Assembly (NCBI GenBank): GCA_012520725.1
Contig: JAAYNQ010000035.1
Coordinates: 1-46,944 of the forward strand
Length of the DNA: 46,944 bases
Direction of reading: 5' to 3'
DNA from: Syntrophomonadaceae bacterium
Lineage (GTDB): Bacteria > Bacillota > Syntrophomonadia > Syntrophomonadales > Syntrophomonadaceae
The notes beneath the pieces were generated by a model. The model did not search any database. It was given only the letters and a program-made list of their open reading frames with translations, and was not told where the DNA came from. Below are positions 1 through 8,319 of this stretch, piece after piece. Positions within the stretch are counted from its first letter, which is position 1, and the number at the start of each line of letters is the position of its first letter. The translations under genes were made by a program, and so were the position numbers.

Positions 1-2667
1 GATTGGCGTAATCATGTTAAGCAGATCGCTGATCTAGCCAGGAGCAACCTGATTCTTCCTGATACTTTAAAAGAATGTGCCGCCAAGTCCTGGGAATCAA
101 TTCAGGCCCTTTTTGATCCCCCAACCAAAAATGACCTCAACAAAGAATTGATGGATGCCATTACACTTGCTGTAAACCATCTCGAAAGTATCAATATTAC
201 CACCAAAAAGACCAGGAATGTCCTGGAAGATCTTAAGAACGCTAAAGAGCGATTTGACAAAGGATATTATACCTGGAGTGATTGGGTTCGTCTTAGCAAA
301 TTGGATCCAGGTAAAGGAGAAAGGGATATTGTAGAACCGGTAATAGCTGTAGCTGATAAAATCTTGTGCCATCCCCAGTTTCAAGCAGATGTCCGGCAAA
401 TCATAGAAGGATCATTTCAATGTGCTATTGGAGCTTTGGAAGGGTATGAAACTTTTAAGCGGGAACACGGCTTGATGGACTTCATAGACCAGGAAACCAG
501 AGTATTGGATCTGTGCCGGAATAATGCCGCCTTTAAGACTTCAATGGGTGACCGTATCCAATTAGTTATGGTGGATGAATTCCAGGACACCAGCCCTATT
601 CAGTTGGCTCTTTTTCTGGCCCTGAACGAGCTGGCAGGACATTCAGTATGGGTGGGGGATCCCAAACAAGCAATCTATGGCTTCCGGGGGACAGACCCCC
701 AGCTGATGGAAGAAGTCGTGGCCTTATTAGATGCATCCGGGATTTTAGAGTACTCATGGCGATCCCGGGAGAAGTTGTTAGACTTTACCAACGCATTGTT
801 TTCTCAAGTGTTTTATGCAATGGGAACGGATAAGGTTAAACTTAAAATACCACCTGAAAGGGCTGAGGTGGCCAAAGGGGGAAGCTTGGAAGCCTGGTAT
901 CTGACAGTAAAGAATAACTCAGAGGAAGCAGCTGCCATCGCTAATGGCGTTCGAACACTGATTGAAGAGAATCCTGATATAAATCCCGGCGATATAGCCA
1001 TATTGTGCCGGACCAATGCCAGGTGCCGGGATATAGCAACAGCGTTGGAAAATCTAGGGGTAAGAGCATCGGTGGGAAAGGGTTCCCTTTTGGATGTTAA
1101 AGAGTGTCAGCTGGCTATTGCTGCATTACGATACATGAATAATCCGCTTGATACGGTGGCACTGGCAGAACTCATGCTTATGCAATGTTCAAATGATCCG
1201 GGAAATTGGCTGACCGAGCTTATGAGTGATTCTGCCCAAACTAAACAGCAATGGCATGCCAGCCCGATAGCAAAACGTCTTAATGAGGGACGCAGCCAGG
1301 TTCCTTACTGGACACCTTTGGAAGCTTTGGAACAGGCAATAGACAGAATTGATCTGCTGTTATATATAAAGTCGCGCCCTAATCCAGGACTAGCCATTAC
1401 TAATCTGGATGCGCTAAGGGGTGCTTGCCGGGAATACATCGAGTTGTGCCGTGCACACCGAAATGCAGCGACCATTGAAGGATATATTGCTTATCTCTAT
1501 TCGATGGCACCGGAGCAGGCGGAAGGTACCGGTGAGAAAACTGTAAACATCCTTACCTACCATGGGGCCAAGGGGTTGGAATGGCCATGGGTGGTATTGA
1601 CTGGACTGGAGCAAGAACCGCGGTATGATGTTTTTGGAGTACATATTGAGGCAGCCCGGCAGTTTGACCCGACAAATCCCCTTGCAGACCGCAAAATACG
1701 CTATTGGCCATGGTTTTTTGGCAGCCAGAAAACTTATGCCCGGCTGGATGAAAGAATCGATGGTCTCCCATATAAATCGGAGATTCAGGCGATGAGCGAA
1801 AGAGAGGAACAGCGTTTATTATACGTTGGCATGACCCGGGCGAAGGATGGGTTGGTATTGGCCATACGTAAGCAAGGTAATAAGCTGAAAACTGCCTGGC
1901 TTGATGTTCTCAAGGCAGCGGATGGTAAAAGTATTATCAAATGGGATGCGGATGCGGACAACAAAATGTTGCAGGTTGGGGATACCAGAATAACAATCGA
2001 TGTTAAAGAATACAATGCTGACGATATAGACCTGCCGGGTCTGGCAGCAGATGAGGAGCAGTATGTGCCTTATTGGCACCCTGTATCAACTGATTATCCA
2101 CCGGCCAGAATATCGCCTAGCAGTCTTAGCGGAAACACCGGCAGCGTGGGATTTGATATATTATACGATTATAATACCCGCATCAATATCAAAGGTCATC
2201 CGGACATGAATGCCCTGGGTAGTGCTATTCATGCTTACCTGGCTCTTGATTACAGCCAGATGTCCGAGGTAGAAAGACTGGAAACAGCCCAGGAGATTCT
2301 CAAGAGCTGGAAAATTGAAAATGCGCTGGAGCCAAAAGAATTGTTATTGGCCGGCCAAAACCTACATGATTTTATAAATCAACATTATCCAGGATCTAAG
2401 GTGTTGAAGGAGTGGCCTATTTTCCTGCGCAATGCCCAAAACCAAATCATGCAGGGTTGGGTCGATGTGCTGCTGGAAACTGCTGATGGATATGTGATCA
2501 TTGATCACAAAAGCTATCCCGGTACAGACAACGAAGAACGAGTCAAAGAATACGCTCCCCAGCTCATGGCATATAAAGAAGCGGTGGAAAAAGCTACAGG
2601 CAAGCCAGTCATAGGTCTATTGCTGCACTTGCCAGTAAGGGGATTGATATTGAAGATTCATTGTTAA
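1..2667 (+). CDS. UvrD/AddA-like helicase-nuclease, 5' end missing
   Basis: The frame is open from base 1, so the gene begins left of the window and the Walker A part of this superfamily 1A helicase is not visible. The remaining motifs are clear: motif II VMVDEFQDTSPIQ, motif III WVGDPKQAIYGFRG, motif IV YSWRSREKLLDF, motif V with ILTYHGAKGLEWPWVVLTGL and motif VI EEQRLLYVGMTRAKDGLVLA. The C-terminus carries a PD-(D/E)XK nuclease core, GWVDVLLE followed by VIIDHKS, as in AddA/RecB proteins. The end (APQLMAYKEAVEKATGKPV, then LHLPVRGLILKI) resembles the normal end of that fold, so the 3' end looks intact. It is likely an ATP-dependent DNA helicase/exonuclease of recombination or defence. No AddB-like partner is visible on its 3' side; one may lie upstream. 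Confidence 0.88.
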   Translation, partial: DWRNHVKQIADLARSNLILPDTLKECAAKSWESIQALFDPPTKNDLNKELMDAITLAVNHLESINITTKKTRNVLEDLKNAKERFDKGYYTWSDWVRLSKLDPGKGERDIVEPVIAVADKILCHPQFQADVRQIIEGSFQCAIGALEGYETFKREHGLMDFIDQETRVLDLCRNNAAFKTSMGDRIQLVMVDEFQDTSPIQLALFLALNELAGHSVWVGDPKQAIYGFRGTDPQLMEEVVALLDASGILEYSWRSREKLLDFTNALFSQVFYAMGTDKVKLKIPPERAEVAKGGSLEAWYLTVKNNSEEAAAIANGVRTLIEENPDINPGDIAILCRTNARCRDIATALENLGVRASVGKGSLLDVKECQLAIAALRYMNNPLDTVALAELMLMQCSNDPGNWLTELMSDSAQTKQQWHASPIAKRLNEGRSQVPYWTPLEALEQAIDRIDLLLYIKSRPNPGLAITNLDALRGACREYIELCRAHRNAATIEGYIAYLYSMAPEQAEGTGEKTVNILTYHGAKGLEWPWVVLTGLEQEPRYDVFGVHIEAARQFDPTNPLADRKIRYWPWFFGSQKTYARLDERIDGLPYKSEIQAMSEREEQRLLYVGMTRAKDGLVLAIRKQGNKLKTAWLDVLKAADGKSIIKWDADADNKMLQVGDTRITIDVKEYNADDIDLPGLAADEEQYVPYWHPVSTDYPPARISPSSLSGNTGSVGFDILYDYNTRINIKGHPDMNALGSAIHAYLALDYSQMSEVERLETAQEILKSWKIENALEPKELLLAGQNLHDFINQHYPGSKVLKEWPIFLRNAQNQIMQGWVDVLLETADGYVIIDHKSYPGTDNEERVKEYAPQLMAYKEAVEKATGKPVIGLLLHLPVRGLILKIHC

Positions 2668-3219
2668 AAATCCGGAAGGATGAATATAGTTGCACAAGTG
2701 ATTGTAAACCCTTTCCGCAAAGGGGGAGTATATTAGGCCAGATTGCTCAATAAATCTACCGGCTCAGTATATTCTCCCAGTTCCTATTGAGCAAACCCAA
2801 TCTTTGTTAATTCTTAACTTTCAATCTAGCACAAGTCTAGCAACTCTTTCCGTTATATGAGCTCAAAAAGGAACGGCGGATATCGGGGAATGGTAAATTA
2901 AGACTCTACTATGGATAGAGTCGTAATATATAATATTATGACGATAAAATGAATAATTTGTATGAAATAAGGAATTGACGCTCCTGTGTAAGCGTAATAA
3001 AATAAAAAATGTCGTTTGATGGAAATTGTATACAAAATACAAAGTGCAGCTCTCGTTGATTTATCTACTATAACAATTATCATGTCTATTGGTGATCATT
3101 CATCTTCTCCAATGTGTCGTCGATATAGTCAAATAAAACCGAATAAATAGTGTACAAACAGGCCAATTCGTTTCCAGTGTTTTTCAGCCGACCGTGCGAA
3201 TGAAAGGGAGGTAGACAGA
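2668..3219. other. 552-bp gap, no convincing gene
   Basis: I find no supported gene here. The only ORF (61 codons, minus strand, 2898-3083) has no recognisable product or good ribosome binding site. Two hairpin-forming inverted repeats are visible. One has 10-base arms TTGCTCAATA at 2743-2752 and TATTGAGCAA at 2785-2794. The other has arms GACTCTA at 2902-2908 and TAGAGTC at 2916-2922. Neither has a proper T tract on the plus strand. The promoter of the following four-gene cassette must lie in this gap or just before 3200, but I cannot place it. Confidence 0.5.
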
Positions 3220-3555
3220 ATGCGTGGAAAGTTAGATGTGAAAAGGACCGATCATGCTACTAGCAGATTCAGCCAGAGAGCTATATGGAATAAACCTTAT
3301 TACCTTCTACAACAATACACCCCTCCCAGGATCCAACATGGAAGACTCATTTATCTAGGTCAGGACAAATACATCAATTTCCTCCAGGAGCACAACCTCA
3401 TCAATAGCCAGCAAGCAGATAAACTGAGAGGACTGGCACTGATTTGTACTTTAGGGGGAAAAATCATCACTGCATATTACCCGGATCAAAAGAGATGGAA
3501 GATACTAATGCGCTGTCCGGTATGTCGGGCGCTTAAGCCAGCCTCTAACGAGTAA
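3220..3555 (+). CDS. Small DUF4258-like hypothetical protein
   Basis: This 111-residue protein opens a tight operon and is preceded by a good ribosome binding site (GGGAGG, 3208-3213). An N-terminal HATSRFSQRAI stretch followed by a C-terminal GGKIITAYYPD strand resembles DUF4258. Proteins of that family have an H-A-x-x-R-x-x-x-R pattern followed by a beta strand ending in Y-P, and are related to RelE/BrnT-like folds. The match is by eye and loose. Unlike typical members it ends in a CPVC pair (RCPVCRALKP), which could bind metal or be a disulfide. If the family assignment is right, a toxin-like or RNA-binding role is possible, but nothing in the sequence proves activity. The next gene starts 20 bases downstream. 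Confidence 0.6.
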   Translation: MRGKLDVKRTDHATSRFSQRAIWNKPYYLLQQYTPPRIQHGRLIYLGQDKYINFLQEHNLINSQQADKLRGLALICTLGGKIITAYYPDQKRWKILMRCPVCRALKPASNE

Positions 3556-3575
3556 CAGCAAGGAGGAATGCCAGT

Positions 3576-4079
3576 ATGAATCAAAAGAAAACTATCCAAG
3601 AACTGCGATTTTTGGTTAAGGAAATTAAACAGATGATACGGGAAAACCCTAATGAACCTGCCCCGTTCAACCAACTGGGGGATACCTACCTTGCCCTTTA
3701 TAAGATAACCGCGGATAAGATCTACCTTGGAGCGGCAGAGATTACTTTTGAAGAATCATTCAAAATTGACGGTAACAGTATTGCCCAAGACGGACTCCAG
3801 AAGGTGGAACAAGAAAGATTGCGCTGCGTAAATAAAAGACCGAAGCCAGGTAAAAAGGAGAGCAGTAGTCAGATGAAGACGAGTCGTAAACAAAAGCTAC
3901 ATGATGTACCCCGACTCTCCCCCCGTTATTATGAAGATTGGGATGAGAGCTGCTGGATTAGCGAATGGGATGAGGATATGATGCTTCTGATTGACGAAAT
4001 GTCCTCGGATGAGACATATAACTATTATTTTGGTGACGATGACTGGGCAGACATTCATCCACAGGGTAACTGGTATTAA
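3576..4079 (+). CDS. Acidic TPR-like hypothetical protein
   Basis: This 167-residue protein has a strong AAGGAGG site (3560-3566) before its ATG. Residues about 25-75 have the periodicity of one and a half to two tetratricopeptide repeats: P-x-x-x-x-LGDTYLAL, then IYLGAAEITFEESFKID. They suggest a small helical protein-protein interaction module. A basic linker (KKRPKPGKK-type, about 85-110) is followed by a very acidic, aromatic tail rich in W, D, E and Y (for example YYFGDDDWADIHP). No catalytic motif is seen. It is the second gene of the cassette; its stop codon overlaps the ribosome binding site of the next gene, so translation is probably coupled. I do not recognise a named family. Confidence 0.6.
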   Translation: MNQKKTIQELRFLVKEIKQMIRENPNEPAPFNQLGDTYLALYKITADKIYLGAAEITFEESFKIDGNSIAQDGLQKVEQERLRCVNKRPKPGKKESSSQMKTSRKQKLHDVPRLSPRYYEDWDESCWISEWDEDMMLLIDEMSSDETYNYYFGDDDWADIHPQGNWY

Positions 4080-4098
4080 GGAGGGGACAACGGACGAT

Positions 4099-4770
4099 AT
4101 TTTAAAGAATGTACTAAGCAGAAAAACCCTTGCTCAACGTATAGCAAGGGAGAATACGGAAAAATCCATTCAAACCATTGATCGAATGATTGAAGAAAAC
4201 CGAGAAGGATTATTGAACGTGGATTTATTACGAAGAGCGCAGGAGGAAGCCAGGCGGGCATTAAACAGCACAACGATGGCTGCTAAAATTGGAGTGCTCG
4301 CACCGGTTGGATTCTTTGGCTTAAGTGAAGGATTGCATGCTCCTGACCTTGATATCTCTCTTTTGGGGATCGGTAATCACCGCTATTTCCTTTTTCATAG
4401 TGCGATTTCCCTTGTAATTCTACGCTATTTCTACCGGCGCTGGCAGCAGGAGAGCTGTCAGGGTATGCTGGAACGATTGGGGCAAAAGGTCATAGGGGTA
4501 GCTTTAGGCTCCTTCGCCTTTGGAGTAGGGGTACATCTGGCCCTGGACGTTGTTCAGCCTAAATCGGTAGTTTTCCCTTTTTTCGGTTCCCCGATCAATG
4601 GAACCCTGATTGATGATAGGATCTGGTTCCTGGGGAATTCCCTATGGGCATTTAAAATCGGACGTGATGTATTTGCACTATGTATAGCAGATGAAATAGA
4701 AAGTGCCCGAGTCTGGGTCAAAGAACGTTTTGAGGGGAGAGACCTGGATGTTATTTTTGATAGGGATTGA
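4099..4770 (+). CDS. YdjM-like membrane protein, non-canonical start
   Basis: The frame is open from ATG 3991, but that would overlap the preceding gene by 89 bases and give an N-terminus unlike the rest. A strong AAGGAGGGG site at 4078-4086 lies on the stop codon of the previous gene, yet no ATG, GTG or TTG follows it at normal distance. In frame are ACG at 4090 and ATT at 4099, the first ATG being only at 4186. I give ATT 4099 as the likely start. The N-terminal third is helical and charged (RKTLAQRIARENTEKSIQ). The rest holds several hydrophobic segments and the pattern HRYFLFHS ... GVGVHLALDVVQP, resembling the HR-x-x-x-HS and H-x-x-x-D signatures of the YdjM family of membrane-bound, putatively metal-dependent hydrolases. 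The function is inferred only from this pattern. Confidence 0.55.
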   Translation: MLKNVLSRKTLAQRIARENTEKSIQTIDRMIEENREGLLNVDLLRRAQEEARRALNSTTMAAKIGVLAPVGFFGLSEGLHAPDLDISLLGIGNHRYFLFHSAISLVILRYFYRRWQQESCQGMLERLGQKVIGVALGSFAFGVGVHLALDVVQPKSVVFPFFGSPINGTLIDDRIWFLGNSLWAFKIGRDVFALCIADEIESARVWVKERFEGRDLDVIFDRD

Positions 4771-4774
4771 CAAA

Positions 4775-5692
4775 ATGAATACCGAAGAACAGCGCCAACT
4801 GCTGGCCCAACTGCAGAGCTTTGACAGCCTGCTGGTGATCAAGGAAGGGGCCATGGATAGTGCTCTCAAAGCGAAACACTGGATTGCTGCCAAAAGTGCA
4901 GGTTTGGCCGAAAAAGCAGGAAGAAAAGTCTGGCAGGAACGGCTTCAGGAGCTGGATCGCAAAAGCGACTGGGAGGTTATAGATCTACAAGAAATTGTGG
5001 AAAACAAAATGAAAGAATTGCAGATGCTGAAAGATTACGAAGTCCGTGCCTATCTTAAAGAAGATATAGCCAGACTGGTTGGTCTACCCCGCAATACCTC
5101 TCCCGAAGATATCTCCAGGGCATACTTAGCGCATATGGCTGGCCAATTTAAAATACCCAATTGGGAGAGTATGGACCCAGGTAAGCTAGAACGAAAACTC
5201 TATGAACGTTGTTTGGAAGAACAAATTGATATGATCAAAAATCGCCTGCGCAAGTTAAATTCTGATGAAGAACAGGAAATCAAAGAAATACTCCAGAAGC
5301 AGATAGAGGCGCTCAGTCACAATGAATATGAAACCATGCGCCAGGTCACCGGGCTGGACGATTTGACCGGAACCGCAGTCTTGAACCTATTCAAGACCAG
5401 CTCAGCCCTTGCAATTGCCCAGATTCTCATAAGCAGCAGCGGTTTCGGAGCCTATTTGTTTCTGACCACCATGATCAAAGCCATCTCCCTGCTGCTGGGA
5501 ATTACCTTTTCTTTTGGATTATACACTGGAGCTACTGCTGTTATGGCGTTTGTTCTATCTCCCATGTTTCTTGGAATGTTCCTCATCGGAGGTGGTGGAA
5601 TTCTCTGGTGGCAGACACGAAGCAAATTGAACGATTATCTGATTAAGGCAGTGTTTATGGCCGGGAAAGCGAAGATGGGGATTGATTCGTGA
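4775..5692 (+). CDS. YaaW (UPF0174)-like membrane protein
   Basis: The frame opens at ATG 4703, but ATG 4775 lies 4 bases after the preceding stop with AGGGA at 4762-4766, so I start there (305 residues). The N-terminal two thirds are charged and helical (VENKMKELQMLKDYEVRAYL; IDMIKNRLRKLNSDEEQEIK). Then come about 100 hydrophobic residues forming two or three membrane segments (SALAIAQILISSSGFGAYLF; SLLLGITFSFGLYTGATAVM; PMFLGMFLIGGGGILWW) and a short basic tail. The layout, helical region then a Gly-rich membrane hairpin, is reminiscent of YaaW/UPF0174 proteins, but I am only moderately sure. It closes the four-gene cassette; its partner upstream is also a membrane protein, so the two may act together at the membrane. 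Confidence 0.55.
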   Translation: MNTEEQRQLLAQLQSFDSLLVIKEGAMDSALKAKHWIAAKSAGLAEKAGRKVWQERLQELDRKSDWEVIDLQEIVENKMKELQMLKDYEVRAYLKEDIARLVGLPRNTSPEDISRAYLAHMAGQFKIPNWESMDPGKLERKLYERCLEEQIDMIKNRLRKLNSDEEQEIKEILQKQIEALSHNEYETMRQVTGLDDLTGTAVLNLFKTSSALAIAQILISSSGFGAYLFLTTMIKAISLLLGITFSFGLYTGATAVMAFVLSPMFLGMFLIGGGGILWWQTRSKLNDYLIKAVFMAGKAKMGIDS

Positions 5693-5757
5693 GATAAAAC
5701 ACCTATAATTAGCGGATTTTAGTTTTATAGCTACTAGGGGAAGGAGAGCATATAAAA

Positions 5758-6417
5758 ATGGCGAGGAAAAAAATTATTTGCTTGGCCAATTCCAGAAAGC
5801 TTCAAAAACACTGTGTAGCAGGAAAGGATTCGGACGGAAATTGGATTCGTTTGGTCAATCCAGGTGGATCTGAATTAGCATTGGAGGATATAATCAATGA
5901 ACGGGGAGAACAACCTAAACTATTAGAAACTTGGGAAATTGAAGTAATTAGGAATGAACCGTTATACTATCAACCTGAGAATTGGGTTATAGATTCAAGA
6001 TATTATTGGAAAAAATCAGAAGAACCTATTGGTATTAATTTTAGAAAATTAAGAGATAGACCGTGGACTTTATTTGGTGATGAGGTTGATTATTTAACCA
6101 AAGAAGATCTTTAAAGTAATTCTATTAGACAATCATTATGTTTAATCTATACTGATAATGTAATATTTCGAAAGACTCGGAATATTAACAACAGGGACCA
6201 GGTTAGGGCTATATTTTACTATAATGATAATTATTATAATCTAGTGGTGACTGATTATGAATGGGAAGCGAAGTTTATAGGACCTGATGCAAGATACAGC
6301 AATTACGCTGATTACCGTTATAATGCAGGACTGTACTTAACCATTGGTCTTGGAGCGGAATTTAACGAAAAACACTATAAACTTGTTGTTGGTGTAATAC
6401 CTTCGCAAGATATTTAA
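5758..6417 (+). pseudogene. Dual-OB-type protein interrupted by one in-frame TAA
   Basis: An ATG with a good site (GGAAGGAG, 5739-5746) starts a 118-codon frame ending at TAA 6112-6114. The same frame then stays open for another 100 codons to TAA 6415-6417, and the downstream part reads as real protein: SLCLIYTDNVIFRK, IFYYNDNYYNLVVTDYEWE, GLYLTIGLGAEF, HYKLVVGVIP. The upstream part (IICLANSRKLQKHCVAGKDS, WIRLVNP) is the start of the same family of small two-domain beta-rich proteins, which I recall as dual-OB domain proteins found beside DUF488 genes. A complete product would be about 219 residues. One point mutation (for example CAA, AAA or GAA to TAA) explains the break. Either it is a recent pseudogene, or the two halves are made separately, but the second half has no obvious start. 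Confidence 0.75.
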
Positions 6418-6897
6418 GAATGTTATTATAGGAACTTAATTGACACTAAAAATGCGCCCCTGTTTGGTATAATTCCTATATAGCACGGTGCATAAATGGC
6501 CCTGAGATATAACTATTCTTGGAGAAAGAGTAAAGCTGTAAACTCACCCCCATAAGATGTTGAAATACAATTAACACCAATAGAGACTCAAAAAAACGGA
6601 GGGCGGGGAGAACCAGTAGGGTTGAATCGTCTATAAGGGCAATGAACCTGCTAAGTAGTATGACTGGCATTTTGCCTCTGGGATATGTAAAACGAAGGAA
6701 TTTGGATGAAGACGCAGGAACACATGTGAAGTTACTGCAAGGAGACCTTGAAAATTCCTCCAGCCTTAATAGAAATCGTGGTATCGAATTAAGTCAATCG
6801 TCATCAATCAGAATTACACAAATGTTATAATCAAGAGAATTCTTGTCCCTGAACATAAAATACTGATTAGTTTATTAAGGGAAGGAGGTAAACTAAT
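6418..6897. other. 480-bp gap, no convincing gene
   Basis: This lies between the broken dual-OB gene and the first DUF488 gene. A 62-codon plus-strand ORF (6642-6830) has no ribosome binding site and no recognisable family. TTGACA at 6440-6445 and TATAAT at 6468-6473 match promoter hexamers, but the 22-base spacing is too long for a standard promoter. The stretch may be the remains of an inserted or deleted gene. The ribosome binding site of the next gene, GGAAGGAGG (6880-6888), is strong. Confidence 0.4.
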
Positions 6898-7359
6898 TTG
6901 ACAGAAAAAAAGGGCCGGATCATAACTGCGAGTATATCATCAATTAAAAACTTAAACTGTAACGAAATATGGCAGATAACTAGATCAGGAAAAGAAATAC
7001 CTGGTGCAATTTGGGTGCCACATCTTGCACCAAGTTCTGGTTTGTTTAAACAATACCTTAATGAATGGAAGGGCACTAACCCTGAATTGTGGTGGCCACA
7101 GTATGTTGAACGCTTTACTGAAGAGCTTAACCGCAAAGAAGCTTTGAACACTCTAAGGGCTTTATGGAAAGCTATTCAGTCAGGTAAAAATATTGGCTTG
7201 GTTTGTTTTTGTAAAAGCCCAGATTATTGTCATCGTACGCTTGTTGGCGAGTTTATGAAAAAATATAACATTGAGGTCACTGAATATATAGATGAGAATC
7301 TAATTTCCCCACCGTTGGATGAAAACTATATCCAATATGAACAACCGAATCTTTTCTGA
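6898..7359 (+). CDS. DUF488-family protein (first of two)
   Basis: A TTG start lies 9 bases after a strong GGAAGGAGGT site. The 153-residue product carries the DUF488 signature near its C-terminus, NIGLVCFCKSPDYCHRTLVG, that is a hydrophobic strand, a Cys pair and the C-H-R motif. It also has the mid-protein element HLAPSSGLFKQYL followed by W-x-x-Y. It lacks the N-terminal D-V-R motif of standard members, having RIITASISSIKNLN instead, as in the divergent branch that opens with a strand such as I-x-T-x-S. The biochemical activity of DUF488 is not established to my knowledge; the conserved Cys and His suggest a catalytic or metal site. It sits 28 bases before a second DUF488 gene and downstream of the broken dual-OB gene, so the three probably form one module. 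Confidence 0.75.
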   Translation: MTEKKGRIITASISSIKNLNCNEIWQITRSGKEIPGAIWVPHLAPSSGLFKQYLNEWKGTNPELWWPQYVERFTEELNRKEALNTLRALWKAIQSGKNIGLVCFCKSPDYCHRTLVGEFMKKYNIEVTEYIDENLISPPLDENYIQYEQPNLF

Positions 7360-7387
7360 ATTAGTAGTTTGGAAATGGAGGATGTAG

Positions 7388-7822
7388 ATGAAATTATTTA
7401 CTATTGGAACATCTGGGAAAAACCTTAGGAAATTTATAGAGATACTTCAGTATGCAGGAATAGATAAGCTGGTTGATGTTCGTTTGAATAACACTTCACA
7501 GCTAGCAGGTTATTCAAAAAAAGATGATTTGGAGTATATTATGGAATTGGTGGGAATTAAGTATGTTCACATACCAAAACTTGCACCAACTCAAGAATTG
7601 TTAAAAGGGTACAAGAACAAAGTTATTAGCTGGGATGAGTACGAAAGGCTCTTCGGTGAAATCATGAAACGGCGACAGCCATTACAATACATTGATTTTG
7701 AAGATGATAATATTTCTATATGTCTTCTGTGTTCGGAAGAAAAGCCTCAGTTTTGTCATCGACGGCTATTAGCCGAGTACTTTGCTAATAATATAGGAGA
7801 ACTGGAGGTTGTACACTTATAA
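7388..7822 (+). CDS. DUF488-family protein (second of two)
   Basis: This 144-residue protein is a standard DUF488 member: N-terminal LFTIGTSGKNLRKFIEIL, the D-V-R motif in KLVDVRLNN, the element PKLAPTQELLKGYK and C-terminal ICLLCSEEKPQFCHRRLLAE. The ATG follows GGAGG (7377-7381). It differs clearly from the upstream DUF488 gene, which lacks D-V-R, so the two are not a recent tandem duplication and could be partners rather than copies. DUF488 genes are often found in accessory and defence-like neighbourhoods; the role is unproven. The gene looks complete, and directly after its stop the DNA appears decayed. Confidence 0.8.
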   Translation: MKLFTIGTSGKNLRKFIEILQYAGIDKLVDVRLNNTSQLAGYSKKDDLEYIMELVGIKYVHIPKLAPTQELLKGYKNKVISWDEYERLFGEIMKRRQPLQYIDFEDDNISICLLCSEEKPQFCHRRLLAEYFANNIGELEVVHL

Positions 7823-8319
7823 AGATATCGGCAGAAGGATATATTGCAGAAGAGTATGAAGGAAATTGCTATTTTAGAGTGGAAATATGTAAATAATGGA
7901 ACTATTAAGGTATAACTTGAAGAATTTGAGACTCATGTTAGGTGTTTCCGCCTTATATCAAACACTGATTAATGACAACATAAAAGCACTTTTGAAAACA
8001 CTATAAAAGATGAACCGATTCGGATAATTAGAATTTTGGACATGTAAAGAAGTATCTTACTTTAAGTTTGTAAAAGAATCAGGTTAGTGCTAAAAATAGA
8101 ACGGTTGCTGTCAGAGAAATATCGAAAAGAGTCTAAAATTAGTAATAATTATAGAAACAGGAGACGCAAGCTGTAATCAGGAAATAAACAGAGAAAAACT
8201 GTTACAATTACGTTTGTGAAAAGCAGTACATAGGTTTTGTGGAAATATTATACATATTTCTGATCAGCGCCGCAAGAGCACTTTTCAGCCCATGGATATC
8301 CGGTCATCCAGCAGGCAGA
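7823..8319. other. Decayed stretch between DUF488 genes and CRISPR array
   Basis: No intact gene is present. Short translated pieces look like remains of one small protein in shifting frames: KISAEGYIAEEYEGNCYFRV (from about 7822), EEFETHVRCFRLISNTD (from about 7918) and IKDEPIRIIRILDM ending at a stop near 8046. The region is AT rich with many stops. The part just before 8320 may include the CRISPR leader, since it adjoins a non-degenerate repeat, but I see no leader motif I can name. Confidence 0.45.

Noticed and set aside
2898-3083. 61-codon minus-strand ORF
   Set aside because: AT-rich chance ORF with no ribosome binding site or family.
6440-6473. TTGACA and TATAAT upstream of the first DUF488 gene as a promoter
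   Set aside because: The hexamers are perfect but 22 bases apart, too far for a standard sigma-A promoter, and 425 bases from the gene.
6642-6830. 62-codon plus-strand ORF in the gap before the DUF488 genes
   Set aside because: No ribosome binding site, no recognisable family, low-complexity Ser/Asn content.
6420-6900. Group II intron or retroelement remains
   Set aside because: GTGCG-like bases and purine-rich blocks are present, but no domain V hairpin and no reverse transcriptase frame.
7895-8006. 36-codon frame starting MELLRYNLKNLRLML
   Set aside because: Too short, overlaps pieces of another decayed protein in a second frame, no ribosome binding site.
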